Shown one piece after another: positions 8,043 to 16,785 of a stretch of 64,000 bases of DNA (position 1 is the stretch's first letter; every line of letters starts with the position of its first letter). Origin of the DNA: Bacteroidota bacterium (GTDB lineage Bacteria; Bacteroidota; Bacteroidia; JACCXN01); NCBI GenBank assembly GCA_013696965.1, contig JACCXN010000072.1, positions 9,488-73,487 on the forward strand, in the 5' to 3' direction. The translations under genes and the position numbers were made by a program. The notes beneath the pieces were generated by a model that saw only the letters and a program-made list of their open reading frames with translations, did no database searches and was not told the origin of the DNA.

Positions 8043-9351
8043 AACAGTTATTATTGGCGCAGGGCCTGCCGGCACAGGAATAATTTTTAATGCCATACGA
8101 AAGGGGAAGTTGAAGGAGCTATTAGAAGGTGGCCTTGCTTTTATTGAGTCAACAGGCAATTTTGCATCCGGTACTATCGGGAAGTACCTGGTTAATTCAG
8201 ATTCTAATGGGGGAGTGTTTTTAGAATGTTTAAATGACACCGGCACCGATTGGTTTAACCATCTCCAAGCGGATGAAAAAGTTAAATCTATTGCAGAAAT
8301 GGCATCCAATCCTGTTCCTCTGGAATTAGTGGGTGAATATTTACATAGGCTTGGAGCAGCATTAAAAAACATAATAAATGGTATTTCCCCTTCCGGAATT
8401 TTTCAAAATTCAAAGGCAATTTCTATCTATAAAGAAAAAAGCGGGCAATTTTTAGTTAAAATGCAAACAACAGAAGATGGCAAAGTAACAGAGCGCCTGA
8501 TAGAAGCAGAATCCCTGGTATTTGCAATGGGTGGGAAACAGGATTTTGAGAATATGGCCAATAGCAGTATTACACCCTCATTAAAATTAAAAGAATTTGA
8601 ACAGAAAATCTTCCTGACAGATGAATTTTTTACCGCTCCAGGACTATCAAAAGCGGAAGTATTAATTAGAAAAGCAAAATGTAATAAAGTTGTGGTCATT
8701 GGAGGCTCTCATAGTGCATTTTCATCCATTTGGCTGATGTTAAATAAAATGAATGGAATTGAATTTGAAAAAGCAGCCATTTCCTTAATTCACAGGGGAA
8801 AGTTTAAACTGTTTTATGAATCAAAAGAAAAAGCGTGGGCGGAAGGTTATGGTGATTTTACGGAAGCGGATATTTGCCCGGTAACGCAAAGGGTATTTCG
8901 GATGGGGGGCATGCGTGCCGATTCAAAGGACTTGCTAAGAAAACTTTTCGGCTTAAGCCATCAAAGGGAAGAAAGGATAGAACTGCTTGAAATTGATGAT
9001 GGTGGCGATAATTCAGAAATTCTGAAAAAGAAATTGAATGAAGCGGCACTCATCATACCTGCTTTTGGTTATCAGCCTAATACCATTCCTTTATATGATG
9101 AAGCAGGAGTTGAGCTCATGTTTTCCCAAAAACCACTGGTCAACAAATACTGCCAGGTAATGGATGTTAATGGGAATACTATTACCGGGCTTTATGGAAT
9201 TGGGCTTGCATCCGGCTTTTTACCCTGGGGTGAAATGGGCGGTGAAGCCAGTTTCAATGGGCAAACCAATAGTTTATGGGCATACCAGCACGGAATAGGG
9301 GAGTTAATTTTTAACCAACTGATGAATGCCGGGAAAGTTATGGCGATATAA
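8017..9351 (+). CDS. FAD/NAD(P)-binding protein of unknown substrate
   Basis: This 444-residue protein opens with VIIGAGPAGTG at 11-21, a dinucleotide-binding Rossmann motif for FAD. A second nucleotide-binding motif (VVVIGGSHSAFS) occurs near 227 and a C-terminal Gly-Leu-Tyr-Gly-Ile-Gly segment places the flavin ring end. The two-motif layout with GGSHSA resembles flavin monooxygenases and the lysine/ornithine N-hydroxylase fold more than classical disulfide reductases; no CxxC redox pair is seen. It overlaps the epimerase gene by 26 bp, so the four genes are one transcript. I infer an oxidative modification of the sugar or a lipid carrier. The exact reaction cannot be read from the sequence. 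Confidence 0.7.
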   Translation: MKNCTLKFKTVIIGAGPAGTGIIFNAIRKGKLKELLEGGLAFIESTGNFASGTIGKYLVNSDSNGGVFLECLNDTGTDWFNHLQADEKVKSIAEMASNPVPLELVGEYLHRLGAALKNIINGISPSGIFQNSKAISIYKEKSGQFLVKMQTTEDGKVTERLIEAESLVFAMGGKQDFENMANSSITPSLKLKEFEQKIFLTDEFFTAPGLSKAEVLIRKAKCNKVVVIGGSHSAFSSIWLMLNKMNGIEFEKAAISLIHRGKFKLFYESKEKAWAEGYGDFTEADICPVTQRVFRMGGMRADSKDLLRKLFGLSHQREERIELLEIDDGGDNSEILKKKLNEAALIIPAFGYQPNTIPLYDEAGVELMFSQKPLVNKYCQVMDVNGNTITGLYGIGLASGFLPWGEMGGEASFNGQTNSLWAYQHGIGELIFNQLMNAGKVMAI

Positions 9352-9735
9352 AATCATCCCCATCAAGTCCTGATCCTAATTTTTAGTATTATATGTGGTT
9401 TGTGAAAAACAGAATGGCTGTTGGAGTTGATACCAAAGTCATAGGATGGGTGAGCAAAAAAGGGATGTTTTCGAAAATACAAATGAATATAACATGGCGA
9501 AACGTAAGTTCGTGAAATCAAAGATTCATGAACACCTTTAAAAATTAAAAGACAAGTGAATAATACATAAAAAAACACATGCTTTAGCATTGGCTTTGCC
9601 GAATCTTGATTTGGTAAAGCAAATCATCGATTTCATGAGTTCCTTAAAGGAATAATAAAAAAAACGAATAATTAAGGAATGAACAATTCCATTTGAATTT
9701 ATTTTATCAAGAGATTTATTATAAGTAATTTTATT
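9352..9735. other. Intergenic region, no gene seen
   Basis: About 380 bases lie between the convergent FAD gene and Fic gene. Only AT-rich sequence and a short unremarkable frame on the minus strand are present; no clear stem-loop terminator was found. Confidence 0.5.
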
Positions 9736-10854
9736 TTAAGCTTCTTCCAGAATCCGGATTAAACTGTCATTTAGGTAAAAAACTTCTTTTCCGTTTTTTT
9801 TATAGGATAAAATTCCTGCCTCAACCAACTCCGCCATGTATTTTGTTAAAGTTGTTCTGGAGGTTTTTCCTAATGCCTCTCCTACAACAGCAGGCTTAAT
9901 ATAAGGTTGATAAAAAAGCGCCTCATTTACTTCCTTGTTGTACCATTTGATTTCCTTTTTTCCATGGCTTAATGTTGACTCCATTTGTTTGATGATCTGG
10001 TCGATTAAATCATTGGTAATTGCAGAGGTTTTGCATACTGCTTCAAGCATATACAGTACCCATGGCTTCCAGGCGTTTCTTTGTGTTACAGCGCCCAGGT
10101 TAAAATAGTAATCCTCCTTATTATTAATGATATATTTTGAAAGGTAAAGAATAGGGTGGGAAAGTAGCTTTTTCTGAACCAAGTAGAGCAGGTTCAAAAT
10201 CCTTCCTGTCCTTCCATTTCCATCCTGAAATGGGTGGATTGCTTCAAATTGATAATGGGCAATACACATTTTCAGTAAAGGGTCTTCTGGAAATTGCACA
10301 TCGTCATCCATATAATCCAACAGGTTTTTTACAAGTTTTTCAATGATGCCTTTTCCTCTTGGTGGCGTATAGATTACTTCCCCCGGTTTAAATTCACTCG
10401 GGCCACGCTTAATAACCACAAGGGCATGTGGAGGGCGAAAACCGGTATGGGCATTTTTAACCATCTGAAATACCCTCTTAATAGTTTCTTCCTGTATAAT
10501 GCCATTCTTTGTAAGTTCATCATGCCCTGCCCATAAGGCTTCTCTGTACCTCAATACTTCTTTGGTTGATAAATCAGCATCTTTCTCCTTTACGCTATCT
10601 GAAATTGCTTTATATAATTCGTCTTCAGTTGTAAAAATATTCTCTATTTCTACAGATGTTTTAGCCTCCTGAAGCGCAATGGTATTAATGAGCATAAAAG
10701 GATTCGGCAACCTCAGGATATTAGCATTTACGGTTGCCAATTCCCTTGAAGCCAACAGCAGTTTTTTAAGGATTTCCAGGTCCTCGTCCAGTTTTTTAGA
10801 AGGAGGAAGCAATGGTAATTCATTATATGGGAGGTTTCGATCTAATTTAGCCAT
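9736..10854 (-). CDS. Fic-domain AMP-transferase with C-terminal winged helix
   Basis: This 372-residue protein carries the complete Fic motif HPFQDGNGRTGR at 207-218, with the catalytic His207 and the anion-binding GNGR. An inhibitory helix signature Ser67-Val-Glu-Ile-Glu71-Asn72, the (S/T)xxxE(G/N) pattern, lies N-terminal to it. That makes it a class II Fic protein whose Glu71 should block ATP until relieved. Residues about 300-372 look like a winged helix-turn-helix, so it may also bind DNA. Such proteins AMPylate hydroxyl groups of target proteins. No antitoxin gene is beside it, which fits built-in inhibition. The start codon lies directly below a 70-bp tandem repeat with palindromic half-sites, a likely autoregulatory operator. 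Confidence 0.9.
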   Translation of the reverse strand: MAKLDRNLPYNELPLLPPSKKLDEDLEILKKLLLASRELATVNANILRLPNPFMLINTIALQEAKTSVEIENIFTTEDELYKAISDSVKEKDADLSTKEVLRYREALWAGHDELTKNGIIQEETIKRVFQMVKNAHTGFRPPHALVVIKRGPSEFKPGEVIYTPPRGKGIIEKLVKNLLDYMDDDVQFPEDPLLKMCIAHYQFEAIHPFQDGNGRTGRILNLLYLVQKKLLSHPILYLSKYIINNKEDYYFNLGAVTQRNAWKPWVLYMLEAVCKTSAITNDLIDQIIKQMESTLSHGKKEIKWYNKEVNEALFYQPYIKPAVVGEALGKTSRTTLTKYMAELVEAGILSYKKNGKEVFYLNDSLIRILEEA

Positions 10855-11030
10855 ACGTCCATTTATTTGCTTTTATTGAACATGTTTACGAAATTAAATA
10901 AAAAACTGGACATATAATCATAACATGTCCATTATTTGCCTTTTATTGAACATGTGTAGTTTTGTTGTACAGAAACTGGACATATAATCGTTACATGTTC
11001 ATTTTATATTAAAAATTGAACATGTTTGGT
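10855..11030 (-). promoter_or_regulatory. 70-bp tandem repeat with palindromic half-sites upstream of fic (candidate operator)
   Basis: Two and a half imperfect copies of a 70-base unit begin directly upstream of the Fic ATG. TGAACATGT occurs at 10877, 10947 and 11017; TGGACATATAATC at 10907 and 10977; ATGTCCA-like arms at 10855, 10925 and 10995. The pairs TGGACAT...ATGTCCA form inverted repeats centred at 10919 and 10989. Exact 70-base phasing puts equivalent sites almost seven helical turns apart, as in operators bound cooperatively. Binding by the winged helix of the adjacent Fic protein is an inference. Confidence 0.65.
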
Positions 11031-11111
11031 TTGAATTGATAAAAAGCGGAGCATCAATTTTTTCTTTTACAGGTTTGTAATTTCCTACCTGTAGAATGAT
11101 TATCAAAACCT

Positions 11112-11141
11112 ACTCATAGTCCTGAGCCTTTACCTGCACAT
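11112..11141 (-). pseudogene. Fragment of a T9SS-paralogue signal-peptide end
   Basis: On the minus strand ten codons read Val-Gln-Val-Lys-Ala-Gln-Asp-Tyr-Glu-stop. The five intact paralogues at 14.6-23.2 kb have the matching junction of signal peptide and mature protein (for example QVKAQEWEW). No Met or downstream frame remains. The match is short, so this is a suggestive trace only. Confidence 0.4.
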
Positions 11142-11175
11142 GGAGAAGAGTCAATGTTAGTATTATTATTAATTA

Positions 11176-11382
11176 AAGTTTCGGAGTTGTAAATTCCTTG
11201 TTTTACTGATGTTTCAGTATGTAAAAATATTTTAGATAAAAAACTGAAACATAGAATTAGTGCTTCCAGCACATTTATGTTCAATTGTTTGGCAAAACAC
11301 ACATTGTTGAAAATTAGCAATTTGCGTTGTTGTATTTTTTTAATATACTGAAATTAAGGCAATTAAATCAGCTCCGAAACTT
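11176..11382. repeat. MITE-like element, copy 1 (207 bp)
   Basis: This element is bounded by inverted ends AAGTTTCGGAGTTG (11176-11189) and its complement at 11369-11382 with one mismatch. Inside, ATGTTTCAGT and ACTGAAACAT form a 10-bp inverted repeat with a loop of about 27 bases. TTATTAATT flanks it on both sides, as a target duplication would. It differs from the adjacent copy at about four positions. No transposase frame is present. Confidence 0.7.
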
Positions 11383-11395
11383 CAGTTATTAATTA

Positions 11396-11602
11396 AAGTT
11401 TCGGAGTTGTAAATTCCTTGTTTTACTGATGTTTCAGTATGTGAAAATATTTTAGATAAAAAACTGAAACATAGAATTAGTGCTTCCAGCACATTTATGT
11501 TCAATTGTTTGGCAAAACACAAATTGTTGAAAATTAGCAATTTGCGCTGTTGTATTTTTTTAATATACTGAAATTAAGGCAATTAAATCAACTCCGAAAC
11601 TT
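11396..11602. repeat. MITE-like element, copy 2 (207 bp, tandem)
   Basis: This is the second copy at an exact 220-base period from copy 1. Its terminal inverted repeats are perfect over 14 bases (AAGTTTCGGAGTTG at 11396-11409, complement at 11589-11602). TTATTAATT follows again at 11606. The near identity of the two copies indicates a recent tandem duplication or repeated insertion. Confidence 0.7.
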
Positions 11603-11947
11603 CAGTTATTAATTTCCTCATAACTAAGTTCAAATCTTCTGTTTTTCAGCATTAAATCTAATTAACCATTCGGCTATCAATACATACCTCTTCTTCTCCA
11701 TAAAATTTAGCCAAAAAAACACCTTCGCAATTTGTGATATTTAGAATTCAGGTAGTAAAGTGGCTGACGGAATTGCCCAAGGTGGGGGAAACCTTCTGCA
11801 GAAGCTAAAAAATGTTTTCCTAATCCCGATTCTACCCAATACTCAAACGGTTTTTGGTGTAGATAAACATTTCTGGAATTGCTGATTTTTCTTTAATGGA
11901 TAAAAGGGTATGATTTTAGAAAAATTTAAGTAATTAATACTTAAAAA
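11603..11947. other. Intergenic region downstream of repeats
   Basis: About 345 bases lie before the next gene. A short minus-strand stretch is open but too short and unfamiliar to call. The promoter of the plus-strand T9SS gene must lie here; I see no consensus element. Confidence 0.4.
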
Positions 11948-14317
11948 ATGAAAAGGCTGTATCTGTTTTTCCTTATGTTTTTAATGCAGGTAAATCTTTA
12001 TGCACAGGAGATAGAGTGGGCAAAGAAGATTAGTATTCCTTTTTGGAATCCACATGGAATGTTATATGATAATTCCGGAAATGTTTATCTCTATGGCTCA
12101 TATTACAGAAACTGGAACATCAATGATCCTGGCCAGGTTATAAATGATACTGTAGGTTCCTTTATTCAAAAATATTCCGATGAAGGCGAATTAATATTTG
12201 AAAAAAGGTGGAAGCTTCCATTTTATATCGTTAAAATGATTTTTGATGGTGATAATGCCTTTTATTTTACTGGCTGTTTTGCAGGTTCTCTTAATCTAAA
12301 TGGAGTTGCTTTTAATAGTATGGGCGAATATGATGGTATGGTAGGGAAAATGGACTTAAATGGCAATATTTATTGGGTTAGTACTTTCGGAGGAGGTAAA
12401 TCTGATTTTGGAATGGGCATAAGCATGTATGCCAATAGCACAAATTTGCTGATAACAGGTTCTGTAGCTGATTCTCTTTTTGTAAACAGCCAGTATAAAG
12501 GCAGTGAACCCCTTCCAATGTTTTTAGGCATTTTTAATTTAAATGGGCATAATATAAAAAACAAACTTGTTGATTTTATTCCTGAAAGAATCCATTCAAA
12601 TAGAGGAATAGAAATAACCTGCGACAAGAATAATGAAATTTTTGTTCTTGGGGACAGAGAAGGCGCCCATTGGTATGGTGATACTATTGATGGCCCTTTA
12701 GCAGGAAGATATATCATAAAATTTAATGAAAATCTTGATACCCTATGGTCGAGGTATTTGATTGGGCCATCCTGTTATAACGGATGGAGCAATGGAAATC
12801 TTGTAGCCGACAGCAAGTGAGATATTTATACCAGAAGTTACTGCTCTTTTAAATATGGTGGAGATGGCAGTATCAGCAGGTTAAGTAATTCGAATGCAAG
12901 TACATTATGGACAGGGCAAAATAGGGATGGGGGTTATAGTGATATTTTTTTCCGTAACAATTCCATATGGTTTGTTGGTAAAGAAGGGGCAAATGGCTGC
13001 CCTTGCCCTGGCAGCAATTCTGGTTATCAGGTGATAAAGAAGATGGATGAAAATAACCAACTTTTGGGTGAGGCAAGGATAATGGGAGTATGGCTACGGA
13101 AAATTATTCAGGATAATCAGGGAAATGTATTTGTATATGGTGCTTTTAATGAAAGGCAAGCACATATTGGCAAAGATGTAATACTAGCTGATAGTATTTC
13201 AAGCAGTGGTACTTCTTTTTACTATTCTGGACATTTTTTAATCAAACTGAATGATAAAAACTGTACTCCTCCAAGTATTAATGATGTACCACACCATCCA
13301 TTTAACAGGATTATTTGCCCAGATCAGGTCTTTCAACTTGATGCAGGCCCTGGCTTTGTGGATTATGAGTGGAGTAATGGTTCTAAAACTCAGAAAATAG
13401 AAGTTTCTGAGCTAAACAGATATACCGTAAAGGTGAAGGATAAGAATAATTGCATTTCATACTCATCTCCAATTTCAATTTTACATAAAGAAAATAGTTC
13501 TGTACACAATTTATGCCTGATAACTTATGAAAATGATAAACAAATAATTTATGGCACTTTGAATTTTGATTATAGTACAAAGAATTATAAAATATACAAA
13601 ATAGATAAAGCAACAGGAGATACTGTAGATGTTTTGTTTGAAGATTACAAAAATTATTTAAATGTTCAATTTGTTGATGAAAATTCTACACCTTCAACCA
13701 AAGCTTATTTATATTCCATTTCAAAGGTTGATACTTGTGGCCTTGAATCACCAGTTAGTGTTGCCCATAAGCCAATTCTGCTAAAAATAAGAAAGGAAGG
13801 CACAAGTAATTTACTTGAGTGGGAGCCTTATGAAGGGATGGATATTCATAGCTATCATATTTATAAAGGAACAGATAAAGGGAAGATGCGTTTGGTTGAT
13901 TCTATTGGTGTTTCAGTTTTAATTTACGTTGACACAAATCTGGATAGCCTTTTTCATTATCAGGTGAAGGCCAACAAAAAATTATTTTGTTACTTGGGTA
14001 GTAGTAATTATTTTGGAACTACATCTTCAAATATTGTTGTGGATGAGGCCTATGTACCTACAATTGTTGAGGCAACTGAAATGGATATTAATGCCGATCT
14101 CTTTCCTAACCCTGCCCATGATATTTTAACCATTCAGCTTCCTGAACAAAAACAAGTAACTATAGTTCTTAAAAACCTATTAGGAGAGGTACTTTATAAA
14201 ACCTCAGGCAATCAAAATAAATTTGAAATTCCAATGCAAAATTTTAAACAGGGTTTATATGTTATTTCTATTGATTATGGAGTGGAAAGGAAGCAGTTTA
14301 AAATTATAAAACATTAA
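11948..14317 (+). pseudogene. T9SS type A sorting-domain protein interrupted by an in-frame TGA
   Basis: One frame runs 790 codons from ATG 11948 to TAA 14317, broken only by TGA at 12818-12820 (codon 291). Codons on both sides continue the same repeat-rich sequence without a shift, so a single nonsense change (for example from TGG or CGA) is the simplest cause. The N-terminus is a Sec signal peptide ending Leu-Tyr-Ala-Gln. The body has beta-propeller-like Gly/Asn-rich repeats. The C-terminus is a T9SS type A domain with FPNPAHD and Gly-Leu-Tyr-Val-Ile-Ser motifs. As it stands the 290-residue product lacks its sorting domain. An alternative is translational readthrough or a sequencing error; TGA is a normal stop in neighbouring genes. 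Confidence 0.8.
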
Positions 14318-14652
14318 AAGTTTTTAGTCATAAAGGCTGTTGTAATTTAGGATGGTATAAATTATCTATTTATACTTTTGGTTTTATACTTGCAAGGAAA
14401 ACTTTAAAATATATTTAAGCAGTTTTCATTCTGTATTCTACATTTTGATACTATCAAATGCTAATGAAGCCACCTAATGAAATAACCCACCTGAACAAAA
14501 AAAATCAGTATTAAAGTAATCAGCCTTTTCATAATCTACACTTTTTAATTTAAAATCTTAAGCATTTTCATCACTACAACTTGTCCCGTCCCGAAAGCTT
14601 TATAGGTCATCGGGATCACCATAATCCGCTAATCATCGCATCCGCTAATTAG
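14318..14652. other. Intergenic region with a gene remnant and dispersed repeat
   Basis: These 335 bases lie between convergent T9SS genes. They hold the 5' remnant of a paralogue at 14461-14532 and one copy of the ATCCGCTAATCATCGCATC repeat at 14621-14650. The sequence 14533-14580 is nearly the same as that upstream of the intact paralogue at 18238-18285, so the promoter-side flank was copied too. Confidence 0.6.
14461..14532 (-). pseudogene. 5' remnant of a T9SS paralogue (signal peptide only)
   Basis: From ATG 14532 the minus strand encodes MKRLITLILIFFVQV, almost the signal peptide of the intact genes starting at 18237 and 19899. It then departs from the family and stops at 14461 after 23 codons. 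Upstream bases also match the paralogues. This is the beheaded end of a lost sixth array member. Confidence 0.75.
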
Positions 14653-16725
14653 TTAATTGATAACCAGCTTCCTCCTCACCAAATCCTCCCCAACTTTCAC
14701 CTGCACAAAATAAATTCCTTTAGAAAAGCCACTGGTGCTGATGTTTTCGTTGCTTTTTACCTGGCGCTGGAGCATAATTCTTCCTGAAAAATCGGTGATG
14801 GTAACATCAGCTTTCTCGGCTTCAAAAGAAAGGGTGAAATGGGAAGAGGTGGGGTTTGGGTGGAGGAGAAAATTAATTCTATTTATTGCTTCCGACTCTA
14901 TACTGACATTACTACTTAATTCCATGCTGTGTATATAAACTCCTCCTCTGTTCAGCGATGCATAGAGTTTACCATCTCTTACAACTAATCGCCAAATTTT
15001 ATTTCCTGCTAAATCATTTTCTAAATCAAAATCTATCCCCTCATTCATTGGTTCCCAGGTTTTGCCAAAATCTTTGGTGAACAAAAGGTTTCCATTATAA
15101 TTGACTGTAATGGCTATTAGTGAATCCTCTATAACAATATTGCTAACAAGATTTTTAAATCTCATATTTGAATTGTCTTCCCAGGCCTTGTTCCAGGTGG
15201 CCCCACCATCACGGGAGATATAGAGGCCTTGGTTAAAAGTACCTATGCATATTATATCACCTTTTACTTTTGCTGAGTATATTTCCCATATACCCAACCA
15301 GGAAAGAATTGCAATTTTTTTAAAGGTTATACCACCATCATCTGACCTAAATAATTCCTGCCTTGTAAAGCCATAAATGAAATCATTGTCTGAATCCAAT
15401 AAGCTATAATTTTCACCTCCTAAATATTTATAAGATTTTCCTTCAAGCTCATATAGCCCGTGAGTGGTGGACAGCAACAGTTTACCTTTATGCTTTAAAA
15501 AACTTTTGGCACTTATATCATTTGTACTGTCAGGAAAAATGACTTCCCATTCATTGCCTCCTTGTTTTAAGATGCTTAATTGTAGTTTATCGTCAATAAT
15601 ATAAATATCCCCTTTGTAAGTTTGTGCTTGGGTAATATAACCTGGGGAAAAATAGGGAGTAGGTTTGCCTGAATCAGAAAAGGCGAATTGAGTGCTTAAG
15701 TCAGGAGATATTTTTTCCCATTTCTGTTTTTTCTCATCCAGCTTGTATAGTTTTTGATTAATTGAAGCTAACAGGCCTGCATCAGTATTTGAAAGGCTAT
15801 ATACTGGAGCGCCATTTAGAAATATGCTGGCTTCTTCCCAGGTGCCATTGTTGAATTTGTATATTCCATTAAAATTATCTGTTCCTGCAAATAAATGCCC
15901 TTTGAACTTTACAAAAGAGGTTACATTTTTTCTTTCAAGTCCGGTACCCAGGTAATTCCATGTTAAGCCATTATCAACAGAATAGTACACACCGTTGATG
16001 GTGCCAGCATAGAGGGTGTCAGTGTCCATAAAAAAAGTTCTTAGGTATGCAGGTATAGATATGGTTTGTTCCAGCCACGTTTGCCCCAGGTTTGGAGAAA
16101 TATGATAACCTAAAAAAATACTGTCCCCTTTAAATTCTAAGGCATTTGAGCTTCTTGGAGAATCAATGGTTTTCCATGATAAGCCATTGTTATAAGATAT
16201 ACAAGTTTTGCCTTCATTTTGCCTTTTTGTACTTGCTATTAAGGTATTATTTCCAGCTGCAAATGAAACAAAATTCCCTCCTATGACTAATTTCCAGGTA
16301 TTATCATTGAAGCCACATTTTAAAATTCCACCCTGATGGCAGAAAAAAACAGTGTCATCAATCGCTGCAAATCTAGGTACACCATCCCAACTAGAGGAAT
16401 GAAAGTAAAAGTTATCATTCTGAATCATCTCCTGCCAGGAATCTCCGTTATCAAGGGAAACATAGTATTTACCTGTGTAAATAAATAATTTTCCTCTGTA
16501 GTGAAAAATGGCCCTTGTGAATTCATAATTATTAAAATTCCATGTTTTGCTTCCATCATCAGAAAAATATAACCCTCTATCGGTGCCAGCGAAAATTCGA
16601 GTATCGGAGGCCGCAAGGCAATTAATAGTCGCACCGTAAGGCCCGTTTGTGGGCTGCCAACTTTCCTGGGCCTGTACTAAGCCCTGTAATACAACAACCA
16701 TTGAAAACAAAATCAACTTTCTCAT
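14653..16725 (-). CDS. T9SS-sorted surface protein with Asp-box (BNR/sialidase-like) propeller repeats
   Basis: This is a 690-residue secreted protein. A signal peptide ends at Val-Gln-Ala-Gln near 20. The body carries about eight Asp-box motifs of the type Ser-x-Asp-x-Gly-x-Thr-Trp (for example near 51, 84, 193, 251, 487, 532 and 575), typical of VPS10/BNR beta-propellers. The last 70 residues are a T9SS type A sorting domain beginning HPNPTSSHF. It is the last member of the five-gene minus-strand array. Its CTD is nearly identical to the other four while its N-terminus and body differ, so it looks like a different propeller grafted on the same tail. Ligand or enzymatic activity is unknown; the sialidase active site is not evident. 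Confidence 0.85.
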   Translation of the reverse strand: MRKLILFSMVVVLQGLVQAQESWQPTNGPYGATINCLAASDTRIFAGTDRGLYFSDDGSKTWNFNNYEFTRAIFHYRGKLFIYTGKYYVSLDNGDSWQEMIQNDNFYFHSSSWDGVPRFAAIDDTVFFCHQGGILKCGFNDNTWKLVIGGNFVSFAAGNNTLIASTKRQNEGKTCISYNNGLSWKTIDSPRSSNALEFKGDSIFLGYHISPNLGQTWLEQTISIPAYLRTFFMDTDTLYAGTINGVYYSVDNGLTWNYLGTGLERKNVTSFVKFKGHLFAGTDNFNGIYKFNNGTWEEASIFLNGAPVYSLSNTDAGLLASINQKLYKLDEKKQKWEKISPDLSTQFAFSDSGKPTPYFSPGYITQAQTYKGDIYIIDDKLQLSILKQGGNEWEVIFPDSTNDISAKSFLKHKGKLLLSTTHGLYELEGKSYKYLGGENYSLLDSDNDFIYGFTRQELFRSDDGGITFKKIAILSWLGIWEIYSAKVKGDIICIGTFNQGLYISRDGGATWNKAWEDNSNMRFKNLVSNIVIEDSLIAITVNYNGNLLFTKDFGKTWEPMNEGIDFDLENDLAGNKIWRLVVRDGKLYASLNRGGVYIHSMELSSNVSIESEAINRINFLLHPNPTSSHFTLSFEAEKADVTITDFSGRIMLQRQVKSNENISTSGFSKGIYFVQVKVGEDLVRRKLVIN

Positions 16726-16785
16726 TATCTTAAACTTTCAATTTTCTAAAAACCACATCCGTTAATCCGCTAATCATTTCATCCG

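Noticed and set aside
10855-11030. Leader or CRISPR array upstream of Fic
   Set aside because: The units have no variable spacers of constant length; the half-site structure fits an operator better.
11114-11320. A 68-codon minus-strand frame spanning into the MITE-like repeat
   Set aside because: Most of it lies in the 207-bp element and its frame is in a different register from the T9SS remnant. There is no sign that it is a gene.
12818-12820. TGA as selenocysteine or reassigned codon
   Set aside because: Other genes in the window end at TGA and no SECIS-like hairpin or selenoprotein motif is evident at the site.
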